A stretch of 64,000 bases of DNA. Origin: Myxococcus stipitatus (GTDB taxonomy: Bacteria; Myxococcota; Myxococcia; Myxococcales; Myxococcaceae). The DNA lies in the NCBI RefSeq assembly GCF_037414475.1, contig NZ_CP147913.1, positions 5,268,001 to 5,332,000 on the forward strand. The letters run 5' to 3'. The notes below the pieces were generated by a model that was given only the letters and a program-made list of their open reading frames with translations, made no database searches and had not been told where the DNA came from. The number at the start of each line of letters is the position of its first letter. Position 1 is the stretch's first letter. The position numbers and the translations under genes are program-made. Shown piece after piece: positions 8,944-18,024 of this stretch.

Positions 8944-9112
8944 GCTGGACTTCGGGCAGGCGGCCAGGCGCACCACGGCCTTGTACTCCCAGGCGGGCTT
9001 TTCGCGCACGTTCGCACGGCTCACCTTGTCCGGAGGAGTGGGGGCAGGTGCCGTCCGAGCGGACGGGCGCGTACCCGGCAAGGCCCTGCTTCGAGTGCGG
9101 GAGAGGTGAGCC

Positions 9113-9517
9113 GTGGACCTCGAATCGGAACGCCTGGAGCGCAGCCAGCTGGAGTCGCTGTCCACGGCGGAGCTCGTCCGCCACGCCCTGGCGGAGACGC
9201 GCCTGCTGGTGCGCGCGGAGGTGCTGCACGCGAAGAAGGAGCTGCGGGACGAGCTGAAGATGGCGCGCACCGCGGGCATCCTCCTGGGGGCTGGAGGAGT
9301 GTTGGTCCTCGTATCGCTCGCGGTCCTCTTCGTGGCGCTGGGGTTGGCGCTGCCCATGGGCGCGGCGCTGGGCGTGCTCCTGGTGGGCGTGGTGCTGCTG
9401 GCCGTCGCCGCGGGGCTGCTCTTGGTGGGCGTCAAACGCCTGCCCAAGAAACCCATGCTGCACACGCAGGAGCGCTTGAAGCTCGACTACCACCTCACGC
9501 GGGAGACGCTGCAATGA
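9113..9517 (+). CDS. Holin-superfamily III-like (DUF1469) membrane protein
   Basis: A 134-residue protein started by the GTG at 9113. The N-terminal amphipathic helix (about 1-60) includes TAELVRHALAETRLLVRAEV and HAKKELRDELK. Two hydrophobic helices follow at about 65-85 and 88-108. This is the layout of the Actinobacterial Holin-X/DUF1469 family, which despite its name is a widespread chromosomal membrane protein. Its end overlaps the next gene (ATGA), and the two form a familiar pair. Confidence 0.75.
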   Translation: MDLESERLERSQLESLSTAELVRHALAETRLLVRAEVLHAKKELRDELKMARTAGILLGAGGVLVLVSLAVLFVALGLALPMGAALGVLLVGVVLLAVAAGLLLVGVKRLPKKPMLHTQERLKLDYHLTRETLQ

Positions 9518-10023
9518 ATGGCAACGGCCGGGAGGGCAACGGGCTGTCGGAGCGTCAACGCCATGCGGACCACCGCATCACCCAGGGCATGGATGACCGC
9601 AAGCAGGTGGAGGCGACGGCGGACCGCATCCGGGATGAGCTGCTCCTGACGCTGGAGGAGCTGGACCGCCGGCGCGGGCGGATGCTGGATGTCCGCTACC
9701 AGGTCCGGCAGCACTCCGGCGCGCTCGTGGCCGCGGGCGCCGTGGCCCTGGTGCTGGTGGGTGCGGGCGTGGGCTTCGCCGTGTACCGCTCCCGCCACCG
9801 CGCGGAGGTGCTGCGCCGCAAGCGGCGCAAGGCGCTCCAACGCGCGTGGGAGCACCCGGACCGTCTGGCCTCCAAGGCCGAGCAGCGGCCCGTGGGTGTG
9901 GAGCTGGGCCGCAAGCTCATCCTCATCTTCGCCACCACCCTGGCCACCGCCGTGGCGAAGAACTCCGTCCAGACGCTGGTGCCTCCTCGCGGCGCGCCGA
10001 GCACGTCTACCCTTGCTGAGTAG
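9514..10023 (+). CDS. DUF3618-like single-pass membrane protein
   Basis: A 169-residue protein translationally coupled to the holin-like gene. Near residues 28-55, KQVEATADRIRDELLLTLEE followed by LDRRRGRMLDVRYQ resembles DUF3618. One membrane helix (about 70-92) is followed by a very basic patch (YRSRHRAEVLRRKRRKAL). DUF1469 and DUF3618 genes often travel together and may shape or stabilise the inner membrane; no biochemical role is certain. Confidence 0.65.
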   Translation: MNGNGREGNGLSERQRHADHRITQGMDDRKQVEATADRIRDELLLTLEELDRRRGRMLDVRYQVRQHSGALVAAGAVALVLVGAGVGFAVYRSRHRAEVLRRKRRKALQRAWEHPDRLASKAEQRPVGVELGRKLILIFATTLATAVAKNSVQTLVPPRGAPSTSTLAE

Positions 10024-10068
10024 AATTTCTAAATACAAAAAATCCATACATAACGCATTCTGATTCTC
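10022..10068 (+). promoter_or_regulatory. AT-rich leader/promoter of cydAB
   Basis: This 47-base gap is strikingly AT-rich for the region, with TTTCTAAATACAAAAAATCC followed by ATACATAACGCATTC. It sits directly before cydA and probably contains the promoter -10 region (TACATAAC is a candidate) and possibly a site for a redox regulator. No clear repeat assigns a regulator. Confidence 0.45.
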
Positions 10069-11388
10069 ATGACGGACCTGCTCTATGCACGGGCGCAGAT
10101 GGGGCTGTCGCTCGCGTTCCATATCGTCTTCGCGGCGGCGGGCGTGGCGCTGCCGGTCCTCATGGTGTTGAGCGACTGGAAGGCGCGGCGCACGCGGGAC
10201 GCGGACTATGTGAAGTTGAGCCAGAAGCTGGCGAAGGGGACGGCCATCCTCTTCGCGGTGGGCGCGGTGAGCGGCACGGTGTTGTCGTTCGAACTGGGCC
10301 TGCTGTGGCCGGACTTCATGGGGCAGTACGGTGAGGTGATTGGGCTGCCCTTCAGTCTGGAGGGCGTGGCCTTCTTCACCGAGGCCATCTTCCTGGGCAT
10401 CTACCTCTACGGCCGCGAGCGGGTGTCGCCCGGGCTGCACCTGTTCTCCGGCATCATGGTGGCGGTGAGCGGCGCGGCCAGCGCGTTCTTCGTCACGCTG
10501 GTCAACGTCTTCATGAACGACCCGTCCGGCTTCGTGGCCACGCCCGACGGGCCCACGCAGGTCCAGCCGCTGGTGGCCATGTTCAGCCCGGGCTGGCAGT
10601 ACCAGACCGCGCACGTGCTGCTGTCTTGTTATCAGGCGAGCGCGTTCGCCATGGCGGGCATCCACGCCTTCGTGCTGCTGCGCCATCCGGGCGCGGCGTT
10701 CCATCGCAAGGCGTTGTCGGTGGCGCTGCCGCTGGCGTGTGTCACCGCGTTGCTTCAGCCACTGGTGGGCGACTTGTCCGCCAAGCACGTGGCGAAGGCG
10801 CAGCCGGTGAAGCTGGCGGCGATGGAGTCGCACTTCGAGACGGAGCGCGGCGCCTCCTTGCGCCTGGGCGGAGTGACGGTCCCCAAGGCCCTGTCCATCC
10901 TGGCCTTCGGAGACCCGGACGCGGAGGTGAAGGGGCTGAAGGAGTTTCCTCGCGACACCTGGCCTCCGGTGCCGAAGGTGCACGCGGCCTTCCAGGTGAT
11001 GGTCATCACGGGCAGCGCCATGGCGCTCTTGTCGCTGGTGACGCTGGTCCTCCGGTGGCGCCAGAAGGCGTGGCCCTCCGGCCGGAGGATGATGTGGGCC
11101 TGGCTGGGGGCGGGGCCGCTGGGGTTGGTGGCGTTGGAGGCGGGGTGGCTCGTCACCGAGTGGGGCCGCCAGCCGTGGATTGTCCGAGGCGTCATGCGCA
11201 CCGCGGACGCGGTGACGCCCGTGCCTCACCTGGCGGCGCCGTTCTGGACGTTCACCGCCGTGTATCTCTTCCTGGGCGTCGTGGTGGTAACGCTGCTCAA
11301 GCGCCAGGTGGCCGGCACGATGCCGGACCGCGACGAGGGCCCGGTGACGGGCCGTGGCGTGAAGGAGGAGGACGCCCATGTCCACTGA
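10069..11388 (+). CDS. cydA: Cytochrome bd-type quinol oxidase subunit I
   Basis: A 439-residue, multi-helix subunit that oxidises quinol and reduces O2. Seen: LLYARAQMGLSLAFHIVF with the haem His at residue 18, FALEGV-like LPFSLEGVAFFTEAIFLGIY, WQYQTAHVLLSCYQ with a second haem His, and the GRQPW motif near residue 363. The quinol loop is short, and the length is closer to cyanide-insensitive CioA than to E. coli CydA. It overlaps cydB by 11 bases. It probably serves low-oxygen or NO-stressed respiration; the NO operon lies nearby. Confidence 0.93.
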   Translation: MTDLLYARAQMGLSLAFHIVFAAAGVALPVLMVLSDWKARRTRDADYVKLSQKLAKGTAILFAVGAVSGTVLSFELGLLWPDFMGQYGEVIGLPFSLEGVAFFTEAIFLGIYLYGRERVSPGLHLFSGIMVAVSGAASAFFVTLVNVFMNDPSGFVATPDGPTQVQPLVAMFSPGWQYQTAHVLLSCYQASAFAMAGIHAFVLLRHPGAAFHRKALSVALPLACVTALLQPLVGDLSAKHVAKAQPVKLAAMESHFETERGASLRLGGVTVPKALSILAFGDPDAEVKGLKEFPRDTWPPVPKVHAAFQVMVITGSAMALLSLVTLVLRWRQKAWPSGRRMMWAWLGAGPLGLVALEAGWLVTEWGRQPWIVRGVMRTADAVTPVPHLAAPFWTFTAVYLFLGVVVVTLLKRQVAGTMPDRDEGPVTGRGVKEEDAHVH

Positions 11389-12403
11389 GGCGATGCTGGG
11401 CTTCGTGATGGCGGGGGCGTTCGTCCTCTATGCCCTCTTCGGCGGCGCGGACTTCGGCGGGGGCGTGTGGGACCTGCTGGCCTTTGGCCCACGCAAGGCC
11501 GAACAGCGCACGCTCATCGCCCGCGCCATGGGCCCGGTGTGGGAGGTGAATCACGTCTGGCTCATCGTCGGCATGGTGCTGATGTTCGCGGGCTTCCCGC
11601 GCGCGTTCGCGGCGCTGAGCGTGGCGTTGCACGTCCCGTTGACGCTCTTGATGCTGGGCATCGTCTTCCGGGGCGCGGCCTTCACCTTCCGCGCGTATGA
11701 CCTGCGCGGCTACGCGGCGGAGCGGCAGTGGGGGCTGGTCTTCAGCATCGCCAGCGTCGTCGCGCCGCTGCTGTTGGGCATGTGCGTGGGCGCGGTGGCG
11801 AGCGGCGACATCCGCGTGGAGGGCCGCGTGGTGGTGAGCGGCTTCTTCGCCTCGTGGCTGTCACCCTTCGCCTGGGCGGTGGGTGTGTTGGCGCTGACCC
11901 TCTTCGCCTTCCTCGCCGCGGTGTACTTGACCCATGAGGCCCACACCGAGGGCCTGCGCGAGGACTTCCGGGCGCGGGCGCTGGGGGCGGGGGTGGCCGT
12001 CTTCCTCGCGGCGCTGGGCGTGCTGCTGCTGGCTCGCGGCGGCGCCCCCCGCGTGTGGGAGGGCCTCTTGCGCTCTCCCTTCGCGCTGGTGCTGCACGGG
12101 GCCACGGCGGTGGCGGCGGTGACGGCCTTCGCCCTTTTGTGGACGCGCAGGTTCCAGTGGGCGCGGCTGGCCGCGGCCTTCCAGGCGGGGCTCATCGTCC
12201 TGGGCTGGGCCGCGTCTCAATATCCTTACCTGGTGGTGCCGGACGTCACGCTGAGCTCCGCCGCCTCCAGCACCTCCACGCAGCGCGTGCTGCTCGTCGC
12301 CGTCGTCGTGGGAGCGCTCACGGTGGTGCCCTCCATCGCGCTCCTCTTCCGCGTGTTTCGACCCAGGCCCGAGGGGAATTCGACCCCAGGCCCTCACGCC
12401 TGA
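11378..12403 (+). CDS. cydB: Cytochrome bd-type quinol oxidase subunit II
   Basis: A 341-residue membrane protein overlapping the end of cydA. Family features: LYALFGGADFGGGVWDLLAF near residue 20, GPVWEVNHVWLI near 58, and QYPYLVVPDVTL near 285, with eight or nine hydrophobic segments. It pairs with CydA to form the oxidase. I see no small CydX-like frame after it; a strong terminator begins at its stop codon. Confidence 0.94.
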   Translation: MSTEAMLGFVMAGAFVLYALFGGADFGGGVWDLLAFGPRKAEQRTLIARAMGPVWEVNHVWLIVGMVLMFAGFPRAFAALSVALHVPLTLLMLGIVFRGAAFTFRAYDLRGYAAERQWGLVFSIASVVAPLLLGMCVGAVASGDIRVEGRVVVSGFFASWLSPFAWAVGVLALTLFAFLAAVYLTHEAHTEGLREDFRARALGAGVAVFLAALGVLLLARGGAPRVWEGLLRSPFALVLHGATAVAAVTAFALLWTRRFQWARLAAAFQAGLIVLGWAASQYPYLVVPDVTLSSAASSTSTQRVLLVAVVVGALTVVPSIALLFRVFRPRPEGNSTPGPHA

Positions 12404-12471
12404 AACAGAAAAAATCCCGCATGAGTGGAGCGCCGGCCCGGTGATTCGCCGGCGTACGGCTTTTTCTGTTT
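12403..12471. terminator. Long two-way terminator after cydAB
   Basis: Outer arms AAACAGAAAAA (12403-12413) and TTTTTCTGTTT (12461-12471) enclose a GC-rich inner stem CGCCGGC / GCCGGCG (12431-12437 and 12448-12454). The T-run follows the inner stem on the plus strand, and the A-run gives the same on the minus strand. Confidence 0.85.
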
Positions 12472-12689
12472 TACCGTGGGGTGTGGGGTTGGCGTGTTTG
12501 TCTTTGCTCGGCGTGTGTGACGCCTTGAGTCGCTTTCCAGGGAGCCCGAATCTTTGATTCGTGAGAGGAAATGTCGACAGGGGACACGGGCTGTTTCGTG
12601 ATTTTGATGCGCAAGGAGTTGCATCGAGCCCGTTGTTAAATGCAAGACAGTGAGAAGCACCGCTTCTTCACGACGTGGAGGTCCCCGAT
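12472..12689 (+). promoter_or_regulatory. Upstream region of the propeller/di-haem gene
   Basis: About 220 bases without a gene, clearly richer in A and T than the surroundings. Visible are an inverted repeat ACGGGCT...AGCCCGT spanning about 12585-12633, and GAAGC-ACC-GCTTC at 12655-12667 just before the ribosome site GTGGAGG (12675-12681). It probably carries the promoter of the next gene; I cannot name a sigma factor. Confidence 0.4.
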
Positions 12690-15452
12690 ATGGTGGGTGT
12701 CGCTCGACTCGCGGCCTTGCTTTGTGTTGTCTTGCTCTGGCTTCCGGGTGTGTCTCAGGCCAGTGAATCGTTCGTGAACTGGGAGAACTCCCAGGTCCAC
12801 CCGTTGGACCTGACCCCGGATGGCAATCTGTTGCTCGCGGTCAACACCGCGAACAACCGGTTGATGGTGTTCGACCTGACCTCCCGCAAGGGCATGGAGT
12901 TGGTGGATTCCATCCCCGTGGGGTTGGACCCGGTGTCTGTCCGCGCGCGAAGCAATACCGAGGCGTGGGTCGTGAATCACATCTCGGACAGCGTGAGCAT
13001 CGTCGACCTGCAGCGGGGCGTGGTGACGGCCACCTTCCTGACGGACGACGAGCCGGCGGATGTCATCTTCGCGGGCACGCCGCAGCGGGCGTTCATCACC
13101 TGCTCCCAGGTCAACCGGGTGATGGTGGTGAATCCCACCCAGTTGGATGCGACGCCCCAGCGAATCGCGCTCAAGGGCGAGGACCCCCGGGCGCTCGCGG
13201 TGAGCGCGAACGGGCGCTACGTCTACGCGGCCATCTTCGAGTCGGGCAATGGCACCACCATCCTCGGCGGTGGTTCGGTGGACCCGACCGCGCATCCGCC
13301 CAACGCGGTGAATGACCCGCGTGGCCCCTATGCCGGCGTCAACCCGCCGCCCAACGCGGGCTCGCTCTTCTTCCCCGCGCAGAACCCCGCCAACCCTCCG
13401 CCTCCCGCGGTGGGGCTCATCGTGAGGAAGAACACGCTGGGCCGCTGGATGGATGACAACCTGGCGGACTGGACGGACCTGGTGAGCGGTCCGTATGCCT
13501 CCGGCTCTGGCCGGCGCACCGGTTGGGATTTGCCGGACCGGGACCTGGCCATCATCGACACCACCACGCTGGGCGTCACCTATGCCCGGCGGCTGATGAA
13601 CGTGAACATGGCGCTGGCGGTGCACCCTTCCGGCTCCGTGACGGTGGTGGGCACGGACGCGCACAACGAGGTGCGCTTCGAGCCGAACGTCAACGGGCGC
13701 TTCCTGCGCGTGCTGATGGCGACGGTGGACCCGTCCAATCCCGCCTCGCCCGTGGTGCATGACCTCAACCCGCACCTGAACTACGCCACGCCCACCGTGT
13801 CGCAGGCGGTGCGGAACCAGTCGGTGGGAGACCCGCGCGGGGTCGTCTGGAACTCGAGCGGCACGCGTGCCTTCGTGACGGGCATGGGCTCCAACAACGT
13901 GGTGGCGATGGGGCCGGGGGGCACGCGGCTGGGGCAGGTGACGGTGGGCGAGGGGCCCACGGGCATCGTCCTCGACGCCGCGCGAGACCGGCTCTATGTG
14001 CTCAACCGCTTCGGCGCGAGCATCTCCGTGGTGAACGCGGGATGGCTCTGGGAGATGTCCCGCGTGTCGTTCTTCGACCCGACGCCGTCCGCCATCAAGG
14101 TGGGCCGCAAGCACCTCTATGACACGCACAAGACGTCGGGCCTGGGGCACATCTCGTGTGCGTCGTGCCACGTGGATGCGCGCATGGACAAGCTGGCGTG
14201 GGACCTGGGCGACCCGTCCGGCACGGTGAAGTCGCTGACGGGGCAGAACCTGGGCATGGGGTTGGGACTGCCGCCGTTCGCGCCGTGGCACCCGATGAAG
14301 GGGCCCATGACGACGCAGACGCTCCAGGACATCATCGGCAAGGAGCCGCTGCACTGGCGCGGCGACCGCGCGAGCCTGGAGGAGTTCAACCCCGCCTTCG
14401 AGGGGCTGCAGGGCGACGACGCGCAGCTCACGACGTCGGAGATGAACGAGCTGCGCTCCTTCCTCGCGACGCTGTCCTTCCCGCCCAATCCGTTCCGCAA
14501 CCTGGACAACTCGCTGCCGTCGAACCTGCCGCTGCCGGGCCATTACACGACGGGCCGCTTCGCGCCGGAGGGGCAGCCGCTGACGAACGGTGACGCGACG
14601 CGGGGCCTGGCGCTGTTCCGTCCGCCGAACCTGCTCGCGCAGGGGCTCTTCGCGTGCAACACGTGCCACACCTTCCCGTCGGGCGTGGGCACCAACAGCC
14701 AGTGGAGCGGCACCGCGTGGCTTCCGCTGCCGGCGGGCCCGCTGGGTGAGGCGCATCACGCGCTCGTGTCCACGGATGGCAGCACCAACGTCTCGCTGAA
14801 GGTGCCGCAGCTGCGCAACCTCTACGAGAAGGTGGGGTTGGAGTTGAGCCAGATGGAGAGCCTGTCCGGCTTCTCCTTCATCCATGACGGCAGCGTGGAT
14901 TCGCTGGCGCGCTTCGTCACCGAGCCCCCGTTCCACCCGTCGAGCGACCAGGATGTGTCGGACCTGGTGGCGCTGCTGTTGTCCTTCGCGGGCGGGGACC
15001 TGCCGCTCGGCTCACCTTCGGACCCGCTGCTGCCGCCGGGGCCCGGGAGCAAGGACTCGCATGCGGCGGTGGGGCAGCAGGTGACGATTGTGGCTTCGAC
15101 GTCCGCGCAGCTCGCCCGCCTGGCGCAGTTCATGTCCCTGGCGAACGCGAACAAGGTGGGCCTGGTGGTGAAGGGCATCCGCGGTGGCGAGACGCGAGGC
15201 TTCACCTACGTTGGCAGCGGCACGTTCCAGTCGGACCGGGTGGCGGAGACGGTGAGCGCGACGCAGCTGCTCGCGGGCGCGGGGCCCGGCGCGGAGCTGA
15301 CATACACGCTGGTGCCCAAGGGCTCGGAGATGCGCATCGGCGTGGACCAGGATGAGGACGGCATCCTGGATGGCGACGAGCTCGATACGGCCTTGCGGCC
15401 GGAGCGCCTGAGCGACTGGTGGCGCCGCTTCACCCGTCAGGCGCGGCGGTAG
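12690..15452 (+). CDS. Exported beta-propeller protein with di-haem cytochrome c peroxidase-like domain
   Basis: A 920-residue protein. The ATG at 12690 is used because GTGGAGG lies nine bases upstream; it gives a signal peptide ending near LPGVSQAS. Residues about 30-450 form YncE-like propeller blades (DLTPDGNLLLAVNTANNRLM, ALAVSANGRYVYAA, IVLDAARDRLYVLNRFG). Residues about 455-760 form a MauG/CcpA-like region with two haem motifs, CASCH (490) and CNTCH (656). A C-terminal tail with DQDEDGILDGDELD resembles a calcium-binding thrombospondin type 3 repeat. It is probably a periplasmic or surface electron-transfer enzyme or oxidising modifier; the substrate is unknown. Confidence 0.85.
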   Translation: MVGVARLAALLCVVLLWLPGVSQASESFVNWENSQVHPLDLTPDGNLLLAVNTANNRLMVFDLTSRKGMELVDSIPVGLDPVSVRARSNTEAWVVNHISDSVSIVDLQRGVVTATFLTDDEPADVIFAGTPQRAFITCSQVNRVMVVNPTQLDATPQRIALKGEDPRALAVSANGRYVYAAIFESGNGTTILGGGSVDPTAHPPNAVNDPRGPYAGVNPPPNAGSLFFPAQNPANPPPPAVGLIVRKNTLGRWMDDNLADWTDLVSGPYASGSGRRTGWDLPDRDLAIIDTTTLGVTYARRLMNVNMALAVHPSGSVTVVGTDAHNEVRFEPNVNGRFLRVLMATVDPSNPASPVVHDLNPHLNYATPTVSQAVRNQSVGDPRGVVWNSSGTRAFVTGMGSNNVVAMGPGGTRLGQVTVGEGPTGIVLDAARDRLYVLNRFGASISVVNAGWLWEMSRVSFFDPTPSAIKVGRKHLYDTHKTSGLGHISCASCHVDARMDKLAWDLGDPSGTVKSLTGQNLGMGLGLPPFAPWHPMKGPMTTQTLQDIIGKEPLHWRGDRASLEEFNPAFEGLQGDDAQLTTSEMNELRSFLATLSFPPNPFRNLDNSLPSNLPLPGHYTTGRFAPEGQPLTNGDATRGLALFRPPNLLAQGLFACNTCHTFPSGVGTNSQWSGTAWLPLPAGPLGEAHHALVSTDGSTNVSLKVPQLRNLYEKVGLELSQMESLSGFSFIHDGSVDSLARFVTEPPFHPSSDQDVSDLVALLLSFAGGDLPLGSPSDPLLPPGPGSKDSHAAVGQQVTIVASTSAQLARLAQFMSLANANKVGLVVKGIRGGETRGFTYVGSGTFQSDRVAETVSATQLLAGAGPGAELTYTLVPKGSEMRIGVDQDEDGILDGDELDTALRPERLSDWWRRFTRQARR

Positions 15453-15464
15453 CGCGGGAGTGCG

Positions 15465-15494
15465 CGGCCTCGGAGAGAGGATTCTCCGAGGCCG
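15465..15494. terminator. Two-way terminator between converging genes
   Basis: Perfect 12-base arms CGGCCTCGGAGA / TCTCCGAGGCCG with a 6-base loop lie just after the propeller/di-haem gene and just before the end of the minus-strand WGR gene. Confidence 0.75.
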
Positions 15495-15504
15495 TTGTGC
15501 TGTC

Positions 15505-16017
15505 TCAGGGGGCGGTGGGCCAGAGGAGGCGGGGCTCGGCGTCGCCTTCGGCCAGGAGCACGGAGGCTCCGTCGAGGAGGTCCTCGGACTCCAGGGCCGT
15601 CACGATGCCGCGCACGGCGGCCTCGGTGTGCATCACCTGGCAGTAGACGCGCAGGTGGCCGTCTCGCAGCTCTCCGCCTTCCACGTCGCCGTTGCCCGTC
15701 CAGCCGAGTGCGTCGGTGAGGAGCTCTTCGACGGCGACGCGCTTCTCCACGTCGTGTCCGGTGCCCTTGCCCTCGATGGGATACTGGACGAGGAGGGTGG
15801 CCATGGCCTCGAGCTCGGGCTCGTCATAGCCGTCCTCGATGAGCGGGCCCGCGGCGTCGGCGATGGCGAAGTCGGGGTCTTCGTCGGGTGGGAGGGGGGC
15901 TTCCTTCTGCTCGCCCACTTCACCCACGGTGCCCCAGTGTGTGGTGAGCACCCCTTCGTGAACCCAGACCTCCCAGTAGCGGAGGCTGTCGCCTTCCTTC
16001 TTGTAGAGCTTCAGCAC
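15505..16017 (-). CDS. WGR-domain-like protein
   Basis: A 170-residue protein, best started at the GTG at 16017 (MLKLYKKEGDSLRYWEVWV). The first 50 residues, with YWEVWVHEGVLTTHWGTVGE, resemble the WGR domain found in PARPs and in bacterial proteins of unknown role. The rest is acidic (PDEDPDFAIADAAGPLIEDG) with no further motif. The frame stays open upstream but overlaps the dehydrogenase gene and reads poorly, and no good ribosome site is seen, so the start is uncertain. Confidence 0.65.
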   Translation of the reverse strand: MLKLYKKEGDSLRYWEVWVHEGVLTTHWGTVGEVGEQKEAPLPPDEDPDFAIADAAGPLIEDGYDEPELEAMATLLVQYPIEGKGTGHDVEKRVAVEELLTDALGWTGNGDVEGGELRDGHLRVYCQVMHTEAAVRGIVTALESEDLLDGASVLLAEGDAEPRLLWPTAP

Positions 16018-16072
16018 GCGGCGTTTTCCATTCGGAGGGCGCCCTCCATAGCACAGTGGCCGGGCAGTGCTC

Positions 16073-16843
16073 TCAGAAGGCGCGGCCCTGGCCTCCGTCC
16101 ACGGGAAGGGTGGCTCCGGTGACCCAACGGGCACGCTCCGAGCAGAGGAAGGCCACCACGTCCGCCACCTCCTCGGGCGAGCCGAAGCGACCCCAGGGCA
16201 GCTCGTCGCGGACCATCTTCGCGACCTTCTCGGGGTCGGCCTTCTGGCGTTTGTCCCAGCTCCCACCGGGGAAGAGGATGGAGCCGGGGGCCACGCCGTT
16301 GACGCGGATGCGGTGCGGGGCCAGGTCCACGGCCATCTCCTTGGTGAGCGCGGTGAGGCCCGCCTTGGCGGTGGTGTAGGGCGCGCTGGTGGCGTACTCG
16401 CGGCCGTAGATGGAGTTGATGTGGATGATGGTGCCTCCGCCCTTCGCGCGCATGACCTCCACGGCGCGCTGGCTGCACCACACGGCGGACATCAGGTTGC
16501 GGTCGAGCACGGCGGTCCACTGCTCCGCGGTGGCCGAGTGGAAGGCGCCGGCGCCGCCGCTGCCGCCCACGTTGTTGACGAGGATGTCCAGGGTGCCGAA
16601 GGCCCGCACGGCCGCGTCGACGGCGGCGGTGGCGCCCGCTTGGGTGGAGACGTCCGCGACGACGGTGGCGATGTCGGCGCCGGCAGCGCGCAGCTCGCGC
16701 GCGGTTTCCTCCAGGGCTTCCGCGCCGCGCGCGCTCAAGCACACGCGAGCGCCTTCGCAGGCGAGCGCGGCGGCGGTGGCGCGGCCGATGCCTCGGCTGC
16801 TGCCGGTGATGAGGGCTGATTTGCCTTTGAGCTCCAGGTCCAT
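16073..16843 (-). CDS. Short-chain dehydrogenase/reductase
   Basis: A 256-residue classical SDR. The Rossmann glycine motif is TGSSRGIG (residues 13-20), followed by NNVGG (in place of NNAG) near 90, INSIYG with the catalytic Ser near 143, and YTTAK with catalytic Tyr/Lys near 156. The end PVDGGQGRAF is typical. It probably uses NAD(P)H; the similarity to 3-oxoacyl-ACP reductase-like SDRs is general, and the substrate is unknown. It lies upstream of, and in line with, the WGR gene. Confidence 0.9.
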   Translation of the reverse strand: MDLELKGKSALITGSSRGIGRATAAALACEGARVCLSARGAEALEETARELRAAGADIATVVADVSTQAGATAAVDAAVRAFGTLDILVNNVGGSGGAGAFHSATAEQWTAVLDRNLMSAVWCSQRAVEVMRAKGGGTIIHINSIYGREYATSAPYTTAKAGLTALTKEMAVDLAPHRIRVNGVAPGSILFPGGSWDKRQKADPEKVAKMVRDELPWGRFGSPEEVADVVAFLCSERARWVTGATLPVDGGQGRAF

Positions 16844-16943
16844 GGAGCGCGTTCTACTGCGTCAGGAGGGGCGCGGGGTGTGGGGATGTTGTCCGCTCAA
16901 CGGAAGTGGGATGGACGCGCCCGGAAGATGTCCGCCCGCCGCC

Positions 16944-17918
16944 TCAGGTGACGGGGCGGGGCGTGAGGGCGTGGTACGCGAGCCACTCGGCAGCTTCGCA
17001 CCACAGCGTGTCGCGGAAGCTCTCACGGAAGAAGCCGAAGTGGCCGATGGCCCGCCCCAGGTCCTTCGGGGACACGTGGCGGTGCTCCATCAGCGAGTCC
17101 GCATAGAACGACAGCAGGTGCTCCACGGCGGCGCGCGGCGCCATCTCGTCATCCGCGAAGCTGTAGGCCCGCAGCGGCAGGTAGAGCGATGCGTAGGCCT
17201 CGCGGCGCGGCTCGCCGCCCTCGCTCAAGAGGTAGTCGGGTGACAGGCACCAGCGCGACCACTGCTCGGCCACTCCCGCGGGCAGGTCCTCCGAGGTGCC
17301 GGCCCAACCGGGCAGCTTCCCGAAGGCGCGGACCAGCGTGGGCATCAACACGCGCCAGGTGAGCGCCATGCGCCAACGCTGCGGGAACAGCTTGTAGTAG
17401 CCCGAGCCCGCGGCCACGTTCAGCAACGCGGACACCTCGCCCGCGTTGGGCGCGAGCCCCAGGAGCTGTCCGCCCACGCTGTGCCCCACCAGGAGCAACC
17501 GGTGGTCTGGATATCGCTCCCGCACCAGGTCGATGGCGCCCGCGAGGTCCTGGCTCCCCCAGTCCTCCATGCGCGCCTCGAAGCCGTCGAGGGACTGAGG
17601 CCGCGAGCCACCGATGCCTCGGTAGTCGAAGGTGATGGTGGGAAAGCCCCGCTGAGCGAGGAAGGACGCGAAGCGTGAGTAGTACCGCTGGCGCGCGCCT
17701 GTGGCTCCACTCACCAACACCACGGCGCCCAGCTGTGAGCCGTCGGGCTCATGGAGAGTCGCGGCCAGCGAGTAGCCATCCCGAGCATGGAAGCGGAAGG
17801 CGACCCCCGGCTGCGAGGCTCCTGGCTCCACCTCCGGCGCGGCTTCGACGGGGAGACCCTGCTCGGGTGCGGAAGACTCCTGAGCCAGCGTCGTCGGGTG
17901 AAACATAGACATCGACAT
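16944..17918 (-). CDS. Alpha/beta hydrolase
   Basis: A 324-residue hydrolase. The ATG at 17918 with CAGGAG upstream gives MSMSMFHPTTLAQ. After a Pro/Glu-rich 40-residue lead, the fold begins at VAFRFHARDGYSLAATLHEP. The oxyanion region is VLVSGATGARQRYYSRFA, and the nucleophile elbow is GHSVGG (about residue 155). The likely catalytic His is in GRAIGHFGFFRES near residue 300. It resembles a serine hydrolase group often paired with LysR regulators, and it diverges from a lysR-type gene. The substrate is unknown. Confidence 0.85.
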   Translation of the reverse strand: MSMSMFHPTTLAQESSAPEQGLPVEAAPEVEPGASQPGVAFRFHARDGYSLAATLHEPDGSQLGAVVLVSGATGARQRYYSRFASFLAQRGFPTITFDYRGIGGSRPQSLDGFEARMEDWGSQDLAGAIDLVRERYPDHRLLLVGHSVGGQLLGLAPNAGEVSALLNVAAGSGYYKLFPQRWRMALTWRVLMPTLVRAFGKLPGWAGTSEDLPAGVAEQWSRWCLSPDYLLSEGGEPRREAYASLYLPLRAYSFADDEMAPRAAVEHLLSFYADSLMEHRHVSPKDLGRAIGHFGFFRESFRDTLWCEAAEWLAYHALTPRPVT

Positions 17919-18008
17919 CGTGTACTCCTGGTCGCGCCGGGCTGTGTGGGTGCCGCAGCTCCTTCGCACGAGATAGCGCTGGAAGTGCTGCGGGAATGCA
18001 GGGCTTTG

Positions 18009-18022
18009 CTGCACCATTGCAG
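18009..18022. promoter_or_regulatory. Palindrome in the hydrolase/lysR gap
   Basis: CTGCA-CCAT-TGCAG lies two bases before the lysR start. TGCTG and ATGCAG recur just upstream (17986-18010). This is a plausible LysR site for both autoregulation and control of the divergent hydrolase. Confidence 0.45.
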
Positions 18023-18024
18023 GC

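Noticed and set aside
8944..9112. Possible short minus-strand gene reading REKPAWEYKAVVRLAACPKSS
   Set aside because: The fragment looks protein-like, but it has no good ribosome site and runs straight into the shadow of the ADP-ribosylglycohydrolase gene.
12636..14936. Very long minus-strand frame opposite the propeller/di-haem gene
   Set aside because: Composition dominated by Arg, His, Gln and Val without motifs; it is the shadow of a gene with clear haem motifs.
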